From Burkholderiales bacterium (GTDB taxonomy: Bacteria; Pseudomonadota; Gammaproteobacteria; Burkholderiales; Burkholderiaceae): DNA of 16,066 nt. The stretch lies in assembly GCA_903643055.1 (NCBI GenBank), contig CAHJWV010000392.1:1-16066 (forward strand). The letters are read 5' to 3'. Position numbers and translations under genes: made by a program. The number at the start of each line of letters is the position of its first letter. Within the stretch, counting starts at the first letter, position 1. The notes below the pieces were generated by a model that worked only from the letters and a program-made list of their open reading frames with translations, was not told the origin of the DNA and ran no database searches. Shown here one piece after another: positions 1 to 6,804 of this stretch.

Positions 1-1
1 C

Positions 2-109
2 GGTAAGGGCGGCGCACAAGCGCACATGAAGGCGAAAGCGAACTCAGCACCGGCGTCGAAAACCGAAATGGTCGCACGCACAAGGCACCCTGCCGGATTT
101 GCAGGTTGA
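2..109 (+). CDS. Possible 3' end of a gene cut by the window edge
   Basis: The frame is open from base 2 to a TGA at 107-109 and encodes 35 residues of a basic, Ala/Lys-rich tail that starts GKGGAQAHMKAKA. No domain can be recognised. It could be the C-terminus of a gene whose body lies left of the window, or chance. It ends about 60 bases before the PIP box of the next gene, which would be a sensible gene boundary. Low certainty. Confidence 0.25.
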   Translation, partial: GKGGAQAHMKAKANSAPASKTEMVARTRHPAGFAG

Positions 110-169
110 TGCCCTGAGTTTGGCTGCGCAGCATTGCTTGCCCGCGATCACAGACGCCCCGCAGCAAGG

Positions 170-194
170 TTCGCATCACGGTGGAAGGCTTCGC
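170..194 (+). promoter_or_regulatory. PIP box / hrpII box (type III regulon activator site)
   Basis: TTCGC at 170-174 and TTCGC at 190-194 are separated by exactly 15 bases, a perfect match to the plant-inducible-promoter box bound by AraC-type activators of the HrpX/HrpB family. It equally fits the hrpII form TTCG-N16-TTCG. It points at the gene starting at 401. No YANNNT -10 element is found at the usual 30-32 bases downstream; the nearest is TGAAAT at 226-231 (31 bases after the box) with one mismatch. The implied leader would be about 165 bases, which is long. Confidence 0.7.
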
Positions 195-400
195 GTTCTT
201 CTTCCTGTTCCGGTGCGTTCCGTCGTGAAATGCAATCAGGACAAAGCTCTTACCTGCACGGCGTCTTGCAACCGGCTTATCGCGCTGCTTATTAAGGGCA
301 GCAAGGTTGCAAGCAGCCGCTGTGGCCGAGTCTTGCAGGTGCTGCGCGGTTGCTTGCATCGACGCAGTTCAACCTTTCCCATCATCCGTGAGGCCAGACC

Positions 401-1321
401 GTGTCCGTCAATCGCAACAATCCCATTGATAGCCTCGACCGGCAGAGCCCGATACCGAGCGGACATCCGCAACCGGCTCCGCAAACTCAAGGCTCGGAGC
501 CTCGCTCACGATTGCACGCACTGGGCGGCCTGGCCGGACTGCCGTCGCGCATGTCTTCGTCTGCGTCTTCGCCCTCATCAACCCCTACCGCACGAGCGCC
601 GCGAAGCACATTGAGCGCCATACAAGCAGGGGTTAAAGCCATTGATACCGGAAATTTGAAAATCGCTTTGTCGATCGCAGCGCAAGTCGAGCGTCCCGAT
701 TTGCGCAACTTTGAAGCACTCGTTCCCGCACTGGCTCGCGCGAAAAAGGAGTTCACGATCGGCGTGGCAACTCATGGCTTTGCAGCGCGCCCGTCCGCAC
801 AGCAAACTCGAACGCTCGTAGACCAGGCGGGGCACAAGGCCGCAGACAAGATGACCAGCGTTGTTGACATCGTTCAGGCCATCCAGCCTTTCACTTCAGC
901 CATCAAGAAGGCTTATCAGGCGCGAAAGGCTGAGAGTTCGCCCGCCGGAGCCGCTGACCACGCCGAGACTGTATCGGCCACGCCCGAAGCGTCGCATGAC
1001 GCCCAGCCCGCTGCGCAAGCCCAACAGTCAACCCAGCGGTCATCCACACCCGCCTTTCATACCGTCCCGCCCACGGTCCATGAATCTGCTACGCCCTCGG
1101 CAGGGGATCATGCGCACACGAGTGCACAGCCTGCAGCGCAAGCCGACCTAACAGAAAATGGAGGGATGGCCTCAATCATGCAAAAGCAGCAAGAGTTGGT
1201 GGTGGATCAGATGCGGATGCAGCTGGAAATGACGAAATTGTCCAGGTCTCTAGAGCAAGCTCAAAAAATGTACGAAGTGCAAATCAAGGGATCAGAAGGC
1301 GCAAAAAACTTGATCAAGTAG
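401..1321 (+). CDS. Candidate type III secreted protein, function unknown
   Basis: A 306-residue protein starting at GTG 401 after a GTGAGG ribosome-binding site (388-393); an in-frame stop at 389-391 excludes any earlier start. It contains no Cys and no Trp. Residues 1-70 are rich in Ser, Pro, Gln and Arg with few hydrophobics, as in N-terminal type III secretion signals. Residues 71-175 are predicted mostly helical. Residues 178-250 form a low-complexity Ala/Pro/Ser/His/Gln linker. Residues 256-306 form an amphipathic, Met/Gln-rich helix, the kind of C-terminus seen in exported rod, needle, filament and translocator subunits. There is no signal peptide or membrane segment. The perfect PIP box upstream and the harpin-like gene next door, also PIP-controlled, suggest a secreted effector or accessory component of a Hrp-type type III system. 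I recognise no specific family; the secretion claim is inference. Confidence 0.75.
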   Translation: MSVNRNNPIDSLDRQSPIPSGHPQPAPQTQGSEPRSRLHALGGLAGLPSRMSSSASSPSSTPTARAPRSTLSAIQAGVKAIDTGNLKIALSIAAQVERPDLRNFEALVPALARAKKEFTIGVATHGFAARPSAQQTRTLVDQAGHKAADKMTSVVDIVQAIQPFTSAIKKAYQARKAESSPAGAADHAETVSATPEASHDAQPAAQAQQSTQRSSTPAFHTVPPTVHESATPSAGDHAHTSAQPAAQADLTENGGMASIMQKQQELVVDQMRMQLEMTKLSRSLEQAQKMYEVQIKGSEGAKNLIK

Positions 1322-1341
1322 CTCATCGAATGAGCTTTTCC
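1320..1341 (+). terminator. Rho-independent terminator overlapping the stop codon
   Basis: AGCTCAT (1320-1326), loop CGA, ATGAGCT (1330-1336) form a perfect 7-bp stem with TTTT at 1336-1339. The stem begins inside the TAG stop of the 306-residue gene. It is short but well formed and explains why that gene appears monocistronic. Confidence 0.6.
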
Positions 1342-1807
1342 ACATCGGATAAGAACGGGCCACTGCGCTCAAACCATTCGGCTGGGCCGCACAGCGATAA
1401 GCGCTGGAAGACAAAGCAGTTGACATCACCGGTGGAGCGGGATGCACAAGGCACAGCGCGCAGACATGTCAACGCGCCCTGGCATCGAAGACGGTCACCG
1501 ATCTGAAGGCCCATGTGCGCCCGGATCGGATCGGCAGATCAGCGCATCGACATCGGCGCTTGCTACTCAATCAGTTGGTTGAACGCCAGCGGTCATCGGG
1601 CCCATGTAGCTGCCATGAACTGGAAGCCTGCAACGGCGCCATCACCTGGCCATCTCAACACACGACATCAATACACGACTCGCGCCGCCTCATGTCGCGC
1701 ATCTTCTAAGCTCAGCTTCGGCCGTGTCAGCAGCCACCGAGTTACACGATTCATCGATTCCTCTTCGTTGACCCGGACCTGAGCTGCAAAAGCTTTGCGC
1801 CGCAATG
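1342..1807. other. Stretch with no supportable gene
   Basis: All six frames are broken into short pieces with no recognisable domain. A 63-codon minus frame (1323-1514) and 64- and 89-codon plus frames (about 1513-1782) overlap one another and lack ribosome-binding sites. I could not recognise transposase remnants. It may be decayed coding DNA between two type III regulon genes. Confidence 0.5.
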
Positions 1808-1835
1808 AAAAAAGGCAGCTTCACGAGAAGCCACC
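1808..1835 (-). terminator. Intrinsic terminator on the minus strand
   Basis: Read on the minus strand, a 9-bp stem (1827-1835 with 1814-1822, two G-U pairs, core GCTTC/GAAGC, 4-base loop) is followed directly by six T (A tract at 1808-1813). This is the best-formed terminator serving the minus strand here. The nearest gene upstream on that strand is the harpin-like gene, whose stop is about 230 bases away. Confidence 0.55.
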
Positions 1836-1871
1836 CGTCAAACAATCAAACGATCCGATATCCCGCCCTGG

Positions 1872-1911
1872 CGATCCTTGTGTAGAGATCGCATGCATAC
1901 GCCAAGGATCG
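1872..1911. repeat. Inverted repeat, 9-bp perfect arms
   Basis: CGATCCTTG (1872-1880) and CAAGGATCG (1903-1911) are perfect inverted repeats around a 22-base spacer that itself contains the palindrome GCATGC. Role unknown. It lies between two terminator-like hairpins. Confidence 0.5.
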
Positions 1912-1942
1912 GCGTTAGGCCATCAAAGGGCGTCCGTCCATC

Positions 1943-1996
1943 AAAGTAATAAGGCCTGCAGAAGCCGCGCTCAACGCGCGATGGTTTCTACAGGCC
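1943..1996 (-). terminator. Long hairpin, likely terminator of the harpin-like gene
   Basis: On the minus strand, arms at 1983-1996 and 1953-1966 pair at 13 of 14 positions (one G-U), with an inner GCGC-GTTGA-GCGC stem, and are followed by the T-rich run TTATTACTTT. The structure begins 66 bases past the stop of the harpin-like gene. The T run is interrupted, so termination could be partial, with the second terminator at 1808-1835 as backup. Confidence 0.5.
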
Positions 1997-2011
1997 TGAA
2001 GATTCCGCCGG

Positions 2012-2033
2012 CATTGGCTTTCACAAGCCAATG
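2012..2033. repeat. Hairpin with 9-bp perfect arms
   Basis: CATTGGCTT (2012-2020), loop TCAC, AAGCCAATG (2025-2033). It lies 30 bases past the stop of the harpin-like gene on the minus strand, with no T tract behind it. Possibly a 3' stabilising hairpin for that transcript. Confidence 0.5.
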
Positions 2034-2062
2034 GATGCCGGGGAATCGGGCGTCAGAAAGGT

Positions 2063-3307
2063 TCAGAAAGCAACGCTGCTGCTGCGCTGCGGGGCCACAA
2101 AACTGCCAGCCACTGGGGTCGTGGTGGTTTGCGGCTCGGTCAGCGCGCCACCTTGACGTGGTTCATCGCCCAAAACCTTAGCGATCTGCTCCTTCATGGC
2201 GGCCACCGGGTCGAAAGCGGAGGGCGCGCTTTTCGAGCTGGTGGTCGGCACGTCGCCCGTGTTCACGCCAGTGCTTCCGCCTGGGACCACGCCTTGGCTT
2301 GCCGCCACATTCGAGCCGTTGACAACGCCCGGGCTGATGGCGGTACCCGAACCATCATCCACACCCAAACTGGTGTTGGCGCCGGTGTCGACAACCGGAC
2401 CTGCTGCCGCAGGGGCTGCAACCGCTGTCGGGGCCGTGGCCAAAGGCGTTGACGTTGCACCTGTGCTCGGAACGCCTGCGCCACCCGTTGCGCCGCCACC
2501 CATCATCTGATTCAGAATTTGCCTGACCATGGCTTCAAGGTCGGCACCGCCAGCCGCACCGCCGGCTGCTGCACCACCTGCGGCGGCACCGCCACCCAGC
2601 ATCTGGGCCAAGATCTTCTTGATCAGTGTTTCCAGATCGGTGCCCCCGGCGGCTGCGCCACCTGCTGCTCCACCACCGGCTGCTGCACCGCCTGCTGCGG
2701 CAGCACCGGCACCGCCGAACATTTGGGCGAGGATCTTCTTGATCAGCGACTCCAGGTCCGTGCCGCCGGCCGAACTGGCGCCACTCGCGCCACCCAGCAT
2801 CTGGGCCAGGATTTTCTTGATCAGCGCCTCAAGATCGGCGTTGCCACTCGACGCGGGCGTGCTGGCCACAGGCCCGTTCTTGATTGTGCTGGCCGCATCG
2901 GTGCTGCCGGCCGAAAGCTTCCCTCCTGCAGAGCTATAGCCCACGCTTTGGCCGTCAGGTGCTGCTTTCATCGATTGTTTGGCGGAAGAGGGCTGCTCGG
3001 CTGCTGCCGGCGCAGCTCCGGCAGCTCCGCTTTTAAGAGTTGGTGCCGCACCCGCACCTTGGCTTTGCACCTGCGCGACAACCTTCTGGACCAATTCTCG
3101 AATGACGTTCGACACGGCATTGTTGACATCTTTTTGGCTGACCGCCGGCGTGGCTGCCGCTGGAGGGCTCAACACCTGTTTCAGCGCCTTTTGAATGGCA
3201 GCTTCCATCTGAGGCGTATCCACGACATTGGTCTTAGGTGTAACGGTATTGGCTGGCACGCCTTGGGTTGCGGCCGGTACATAAGGGCTAACAGCAGTCA
3301 CTGACAT
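2063..3307 (-). CDS. Harpin-like repeat protein, predicted type III secreted
   Basis: A 414-residue acidic-to-neutral protein with no Cys, no Trp and only two Tyr, very rich in Gly, Ala, Ser and Thr: the composition of the heat-stable harpins exported by Hrp type III systems (HrpZ, HrpN, PopA, Hpa1 types). Four copies of a 16-residue amphipathic module, consensus DLEXLIKKILAQMLGG, sit at residues 158-173, 184-199, 224-239 and 256-271, joined by Gly/Ala linkers. Related helices lie at 33-46, 60-80 and 366-380. There is no signal peptide or membrane segment. The ATG at 3307 follows CTGGAG (plus 3314-3319), and the promoter carries a perfect PIP box with a -10. Harpins act in the host apoplast or at the translocon and host membrane; that role is inferred from composition and regulation, not from a recognised family match. 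It stands alone as a single-gene unit. Confidence 0.8.
   Translation of the reverse strand: MSVTAVSPYVPAATQGVPANTVTPKTNVVDTPQMEAAIQKALKQVLSPPAAATPAVSQKDVNNAVSNVIRELVQKVVAQVQSQGAGAAPTLKSGAAGAAPAAAEQPSSAKQSMKAAPDGQSVGYSSAGGKLSAGSTDAASTIKNGPVASTPASSGNADLEALIKKILAQMLGGASGASSAGGTDLESLIKKILAQMFGGAGAAAAGGAAAGGGAAGGAAAGGTDLETLIKKILAQMLGGGAAAGGAAAGGAAGGADLEAMVRQILNQMMGGGATGGAGVPSTGATSTPLATAPTAVAAPAAAGPVVDTGANTSLGVDDGSGTAISPGVVNGSNVAASQGVVPGGSTGVNTGDVPTTSSKSAPSAFDPVAAMKEQIAKVLGDEPRQGGALTEPQTTTTPVAGSFVAPQRSSSVAF
2495..2836 (-). repeat. Four diverged 48-base coding repeats
   Basis: The modules occupy 2789-2836, 2711-2758, 2591-2638 and 2495-2542, in protein order. The first three are nearly identical in protein (DLE-A/S/T-LIKKILAQM-L/F-GG); the fourth is diverged (DLEAMVRQILNQMMGG). 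Spacing between repeat starts is 26, 40 and 32 codons, so the Gly/Ala linkers vary in length while the helix is kept. This pattern suggests expansion by slippage or recombination in the GC-rich linkers. Confidence 0.85.
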
Positions 3308-3337
3308 TTAAGACTCCAGAGTTAAGTTGGCCTCGAT

Positions 3338-3399
3338 AAGGTAAGGCGAATGGCGCTTCGGCCTTCGCGTCGATGCGAAGCAAATTTCAACAACGCGAA
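3338..3399 (-). promoter_or_regulatory. PIP-box promoter of the harpin-like gene
   Basis: On the minus strand, TTCGC (3399-3395), 15 bases, TTCGC (3379-3375), 31 bases, then TACCTT (3343-3338). This matches the full HrpX-type promoter TTCGC-N15-TTCGC-N30-32-YANNNT at every defined base. The start codon lies 30 bases past the -10 element, giving a short leader with its own ribosome-binding site. Activation by an AraC-family HrpX/HrpB-type regulator is therefore likely. Confidence 0.8.
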
Positions 3400-3503
3400 T
3401 TCAGGCGGCGAGAAGTCGCAATCAGAACGTGGCGTCAGCGAACCGGGCCAAGGCGATGTTTCACTATCATTCGGCCTCCTACGATCGTTCATCCACCCCT
3501 TCC

Positions 3504-4085
3504 ATGCTCACATCTCACGACCTCGTTGTTGTTCAAGAAACAAAAGCCTGGCTCTTTCGCGCCGTGATCGGCCTGAACCTGTGCCCGTTTGCCAAAGCCG
3601 TGCATGTCAAGAATCAGATCCGCTATGTGGTCACTGAAGCAGGCGATGAAGAAGCTTTGCTCGCCGCCTTGTGCGAAGAGATGACCCATTTGGTCGAGGC
3701 CGAACCAACTCAGATCGACACCACCTTGCTGATTCACCCTCGCGTGCTCGGCGATTTTCTTGATTTCAATGACTTCCTCGCCGTGGCCGACGCCGCACTG
3801 GAGGAGATGGGCTATGAGGGCGTGTTGCAGGTCGCGAGCTTTCATCCGCAGTTTCAGTTCGCAGGCACCGATCTCGATGACGTCACCAACGCCACCAACC
3901 GATCGCCCTATCCGACCCTGCATTTGCTGCGCGAAGCCAGCGTGGACCGCGCGGTCGAGGCTTTTCCGCAGGCAGATTCCATCTTCGAAACCAACATCGA
4001 GACGCTCGAAGCACTGGGCAAGCAAGGCTGGGCCGAACTGCAGGCCGCTTGCCGCAGAGACGCAGCCGGCAGCTCGACTCATTGA
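3504..4085 (+). CDS. DUF1415 family protein
   Basis: A 193-residue soluble protein of the DUF1415 family, widespread in proteobacteria with no assigned biochemical role. The visible family hallmarks are GLNLCPFAK (residues 23-31), the TTLLIHPRVLGDFLDFNDFL block in the first half, QVASFHPQFQFAG in the middle, and NRSPYPTLHLLREASV near the C-terminus. The conserved Cys, His and Asp residues suggest a metal or redox function, but this is unproven. The ATG at 3504 is chosen because homology-like sequence begins there; in-frame GTG 3429 and ATG 3456 would add residues unlike the family, and none has a good ribosome-binding site. It diverges from the harpin-like gene, whose promoter lies in the shared gap, and is probably unrelated to secretion. 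Confidence 0.85.
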   Translation: MLTSHDLVVVQETKAWLFRAVIGLNLCPFAKAVHVKNQIRYVVTEAGDEEALLAALCEEMTHLVEAEPTQIDTTLLIHPRVLGDFLDFNDFLAVADAALEEMGYEGVLQVASFHPQFQFAGTDLDDVTNATNRSPYPTLHLLREASVDRAVEAFPQADSIFETNIETLEALGKQGWAELQAACRRDAAGSSTH

Positions 4086-4148
4086 AATCGCAGGCGCGGC
4101 TCGGCAAGCGTTCCTCAAAGAGCTGACCGATCCATGCAGATACATAGA

Positions 4149-4176
4149 AGATATAGACAGAGAGATATCGACAGAG
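4149..4176. repeat. Tandem 14-base direct repeat
   Basis: AGATATAGACAGAG (4149-4162) is followed immediately by AGATATCGACAGAG (4163-4176), one mismatch in 14. It is an AT-richer island in the 200-base gap between the DUF1415 gene and the next gene. It could be a binding site or the promoter region of the gene at 4288, or simple slippage. Confidence 0.6.
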
Positions 4177-4287
4177 GGGGGCGCAGCCCTCGAGAAGCCA
4201 ACACGGCCGCCATCAGGTGGCCGGCGTTCTGCGAGACTTGCGCGCTTCCCGCACTCAGCAACACCCACCCACAGCACAGGAATCGGT

Positions 4288-5013
4288 ATGGATTGGCTTA
4301 CCTGGATTTCGAACATGACGGCCACCCTGGCCTGGCCCGGCGTCGCCGCGCTGGTCGTGCTAAGGCATGGTGAGCTGCTGGGCCAGGCTCTGGAGCGGCT
4401 GATCACCGGCACCCGGCGCTTCAGCGGCTTTGGCGTCGAGCTGGAGATGTTCGAAAACCAGACCCATGAACTGGCCAGCCGCATCCAGCCGGCGCCCGTG
4501 AGCGGTGCTTCGGCCGCGCCGAGCACGCCATCCCCGGCGATGGTCGATCGCCCTTCGACCCGGTTGCGCCTGGATGAAGTGGCCGAGCCGCCCGCGCCAA
4601 AGCCGCGCCCGCCCGCTGCAGGCAACAACGCCATCTACCTGCCCCAGGCCAGCGACGCCTTGCTGCGCAGCCCGGCCTTCGCGGCCGCATTGGCGGCCGT
4701 CGGCCAAGCGCCGGAAAAGGCCATCGATCTGGCATGGCAAGCCGTCGAAGACCCGCTTCGCCTGCTCGCTGCGGCACGCCCGGGGTCAGCCCGCAGCGCA
4801 ACAGGGGGCATCTCGGCGTTGCTGATCCAGGTGATGGAGACCGGTGCGCTGGCACCCTCCGAACTCGGCTTCATCCTGGATTTGTTTGACTTGCACCAAT
4901 CCAGGCCGGCCCGGCCGAGAAAGCAGCCCACGGCCAGCACCGCACTGGACTTCATCCGTTGCGCAGCAGCAGCGAGTGCTTTGCTTGAGCGCGCGGCCAA
5001 GGCCAGCGCGTAA
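4288..5013 (+). CDS. Membrane-anchored protein of unknown function
   Basis: A 241-residue protein I do not recognise. The ATG at 4288 follows AGGAA (4278-4282). Residues 10-26 form a single hydrophobic segment (around TATLAWPGVAALVVL), followed by an amphipathic Arg-containing helix to about residue 60, then a Pro/Ala/Ser-rich linker (66-115) and a helical C-terminal domain (about 118-241) with many Ala and Leu. The layout suggests an inner-membrane anchor with a soluble domain. An open frame extends far upstream into the DUF1415 gene, but that part is a shadow frame. It is probably transcribed alone, from the gap holding the 14-base tandem repeat. Confidence 0.7.
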   Translation: MDWLTWISNMTATLAWPGVAALVVLRHGELLGQALERLITGTRRFSGFGVELEMFENQTHELASRIQPAPVSGASAAPSTPSPAMVDRPSTRLRLDEVAEPPAPKPRPPAAGNNAIYLPQASDALLRSPAFAAALAAVGQAPEKAIDLAWQAVEDPLRLLAAARPGSARSATGGISALLIQVMETGALAPSELGFILDLFDLHQSRPARPRKQPTASTALDFIRCAAAASALLERAAKASA

Positions 5014-5418
5014 ATCGAGAGTTCAAACCAGCCAGCACATCGATCGAAGGTGCCGTGACGGCCGCACGTCGCCGCCATCAGCCCGGGGCCGCATCGAAGC
5101 TGCACAGGTGCTCCTAACAAAGCCTAGCGGCACCGCCTTACGGTGACCGTGCCCCCATGCGGTCATCGGGCAGCACCGTCGGCCTAACTTTATTTCTACG
5201 CGCATCCGCCATTCGCACGGGTCGCGCCTTTCCATGTTCTAGGGGGCCACCCACATGGACGGTTAGCACATACCCGCTTAATATCGATCGGCACCGAGCA
5301 CCAGCGCTTGGCGGCATTGTTTTGTCGGAAGCTCACGAGGCTTCCATCCCTGACTGTCGACCATCATCGCGGCGGCGAGTGTCTGCAGCTGTCCACCAGC
5401 ACATAAGGAGGAACAAGC
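5014..5418. other. Intergenic region, possible promoter for the next gene
   Basis: No gene is supportable in this 405-base gap. TGGACG (5256-5261), 17 bases, TAATAT (5279-5284) matches the sigma-70 pattern at four of six bases in each element and could serve the gene at 5419. A hairpin GGAAGC/GCTTCC (5327-5332 with 5340-5345) lies between that candidate and the start codon. Confidence 0.35.
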
Positions 5419-6780
5419 ATGGCGAGTTCTGGAAACCGGCCCAAACGCCTGTTGATGCTCGAATTCAACGAGCTGTGCCCGAGCCTGATCGAGAAGTTCA
5501 TGGCCGAAGGTGCTCTCCCTAACTTCAAACGCCTGCGGGACCGTTCCGAGACCTTCGTGACCTTCACCAACGAAGCCGAACTTGAGCCCTGGATTCAATG
5601 GGTCACTGTGCACACCGGTGTTCCGTTATCCATCCACGGCATCCATGACCTCGACGAAGCCGAGAAGCTGGAGTGCGACACCTTCTGGGACAGCCTGCAC
5701 GACGAGAATGTGCTGCTGATGTCGCCGATGAACGTCAAGTTCCGCCGCAACGACGACTCGGTCTTCATGCCCGACCCCTGGGCCGCATCGCAGATGCCGT
5801 CTGAAGAGATCGAGCCTTTCTTCAAGTTCATTCGCTCTGCCGTCACCGGCCATGCCCGCACCGATGGCTTCAATGCGCGTGACGCCGCCGGCGCCGCGCT
5901 GTTCCTCGTCAAGCATGGCTTGTCGCTGGATTCGATGCGCGGGGCCGTCAGCCAGCTGCTGCAGGAGCGGTTCGGTGCGCAAGACGTGAAGTGGCGCCGC
6001 GCCACCATCCTGGACCGGCTGCTCTGGGACGTGTTCGCCCATTACTGGCGCGGCCGCGCGAAGCCGCGCGTGGGCATCATGTTCTCGAACGCCACCGCGC
6101 ATTACCAGCACAAGTACTGGGCGCACCATGACCCGTCGCCGTTCGTGCTGAAGCCCGACGCGCGGGACATCGAGGCTTACGGCAATGCCATCCGCTTCGG
6201 CTATCAGGCCCATGACCGGCTCATTGGCAAGGCGCTGTCACTGGCCGGCGATGACACCGCCGTCGTGCTGTGCACCGCGCTGAGCCAGCAGCCGATGCTC
6301 GACTACGAAGCCCGTGGCGGCAAAGCGATGTTCATCCCGAAAGACTACACGGTGCTGATGAAGCTGCTGGGTGTGCCCGCGGGCTTTCGCGTCGAAGGCT
6401 TGATGGCCGAAGAGTCGTGGCTTCATTTCGGCAGCGAACAAGACGCCGCCGATGCGCTGGCGGCCGTGAATGCGGCCCGCACCAGCGAAGGCCGGCCGCT
6501 GCTGAAGACGCGGGGCTTTGAGGCGCGCTCGTTCATCATCGGTTGCGCGGTGCTTGCCGGTGAGGTGGGCTCCCTGACCCAGTTCGTCAACGCGCGTGGC
6601 GAACGCCATTCCTTCCATGAGCAGTTTCTGCGCATGAACACCGTCACCACCGCGAAGCACCACCCCGACGGCATCCTGTGGGTGGCTGATCCGCAACGGC
6701 AGCCTTCGGTGGCGAACACGCGGCTGCCGCTGACGCAAGTGCGCGGCAAGCTCGAGCAGGCGTTTGCGATGGCGGCCTGA
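5419..6780 (+). CDS. Alkaline-phosphatase-superfamily protein, divergent
   Basis: A 453-residue protein with a very strong ribosome-binding site (AAGGAGG just upstream of ATG 5419). The fold signature is that of type I phosphodiesterase/nucleotide pyrophosphatase proteins: an N-terminal strand and helix LLMLEFNELCPSLIEKF (11-27) with LPNFKRL (33-39), then VTVHTGVPLSIHGIHD (62-77), equivalent to the usual TGxxPxxHGI block, then NATAHYQHKYW (224-234) equivalent to the usual D-H-xx-H block, and HHPDGILW (414-421) near the C-terminus. However, the first metal Asp is replaced (EFNE), the usual SDHG is TALS (287-290), and the nucleophile Thr/Ser is not obvious. It may be a phosphodiesterase-like protein with an altered metal site or an inactive relative. 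No signal peptide. The next gene is convergent. Confidence 0.7.
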   Translation: MASSGNRPKRLLMLEFNELCPSLIEKFMAEGALPNFKRLRDRSETFVTFTNEAELEPWIQWVTVHTGVPLSIHGIHDLDEAEKLECDTFWDSLHDENVLLMSPMNVKFRRNDDSVFMPDPWAASQMPSEEIEPFFKFIRSAVTGHARTDGFNARDAAGAALFLVKHGLSLDSMRGAVSQLLQERFGAQDVKWRRATILDRLLWDVFAHYWRGRAKPRVGIMFSNATAHYQHKYWAHHDPSPFVLKPDARDIEAYGNAIRFGYQAHDRLIGKALSLAGDDTAVVLCTALSQQPMLDYEARGGKAMFIPKDYTVLMKLLGVPAGFRVEGLMAEESWLHFGSEQDAADALAAVNAARTSEGRPLLKTRGFEARSFIIGCAVLAGEVGSLTQFVNARGERHSFHEQFLRMNTVTTAKHHPDGILWVADPQRQPSVANTRLPLTQVRGKLEQAFAMAA

Positions 6781-6804
6781 AGCCCCGCCCCTTCAAATCA
6801 GGCA

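Noticed and set aside
1323..1514. Minus-strand 63-codon frame between the two type III regulon genes
   Set aside because: It overlaps a terminator hairpin, has no ribosome-binding site and a Cys/Arg-rich chance-like composition.
2129..3304. Long plus-strand frames opposite the harpin-like gene
   Set aside because: They are shadows of the repetitive GC-rich gene; translations are Ala/Pro or Cys/Gly runs, and the minus gene has promoter, ribosome-binding site and coherent repeats.
3489..4634. 381-codon minus-strand frame opposite DUF1415 and the next gene
   Set aside because: It overlaps two plus-strand genes with family motifs or a ribosome-binding site, and shows no domain itself.
5327..5345. 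GGAAGC/GCTTCC hairpin upstream of the phosphatase-like gene
   Set aside because: Six-base arms without a T tract or riboswitch-like context are too weak to call as a feature of their own.
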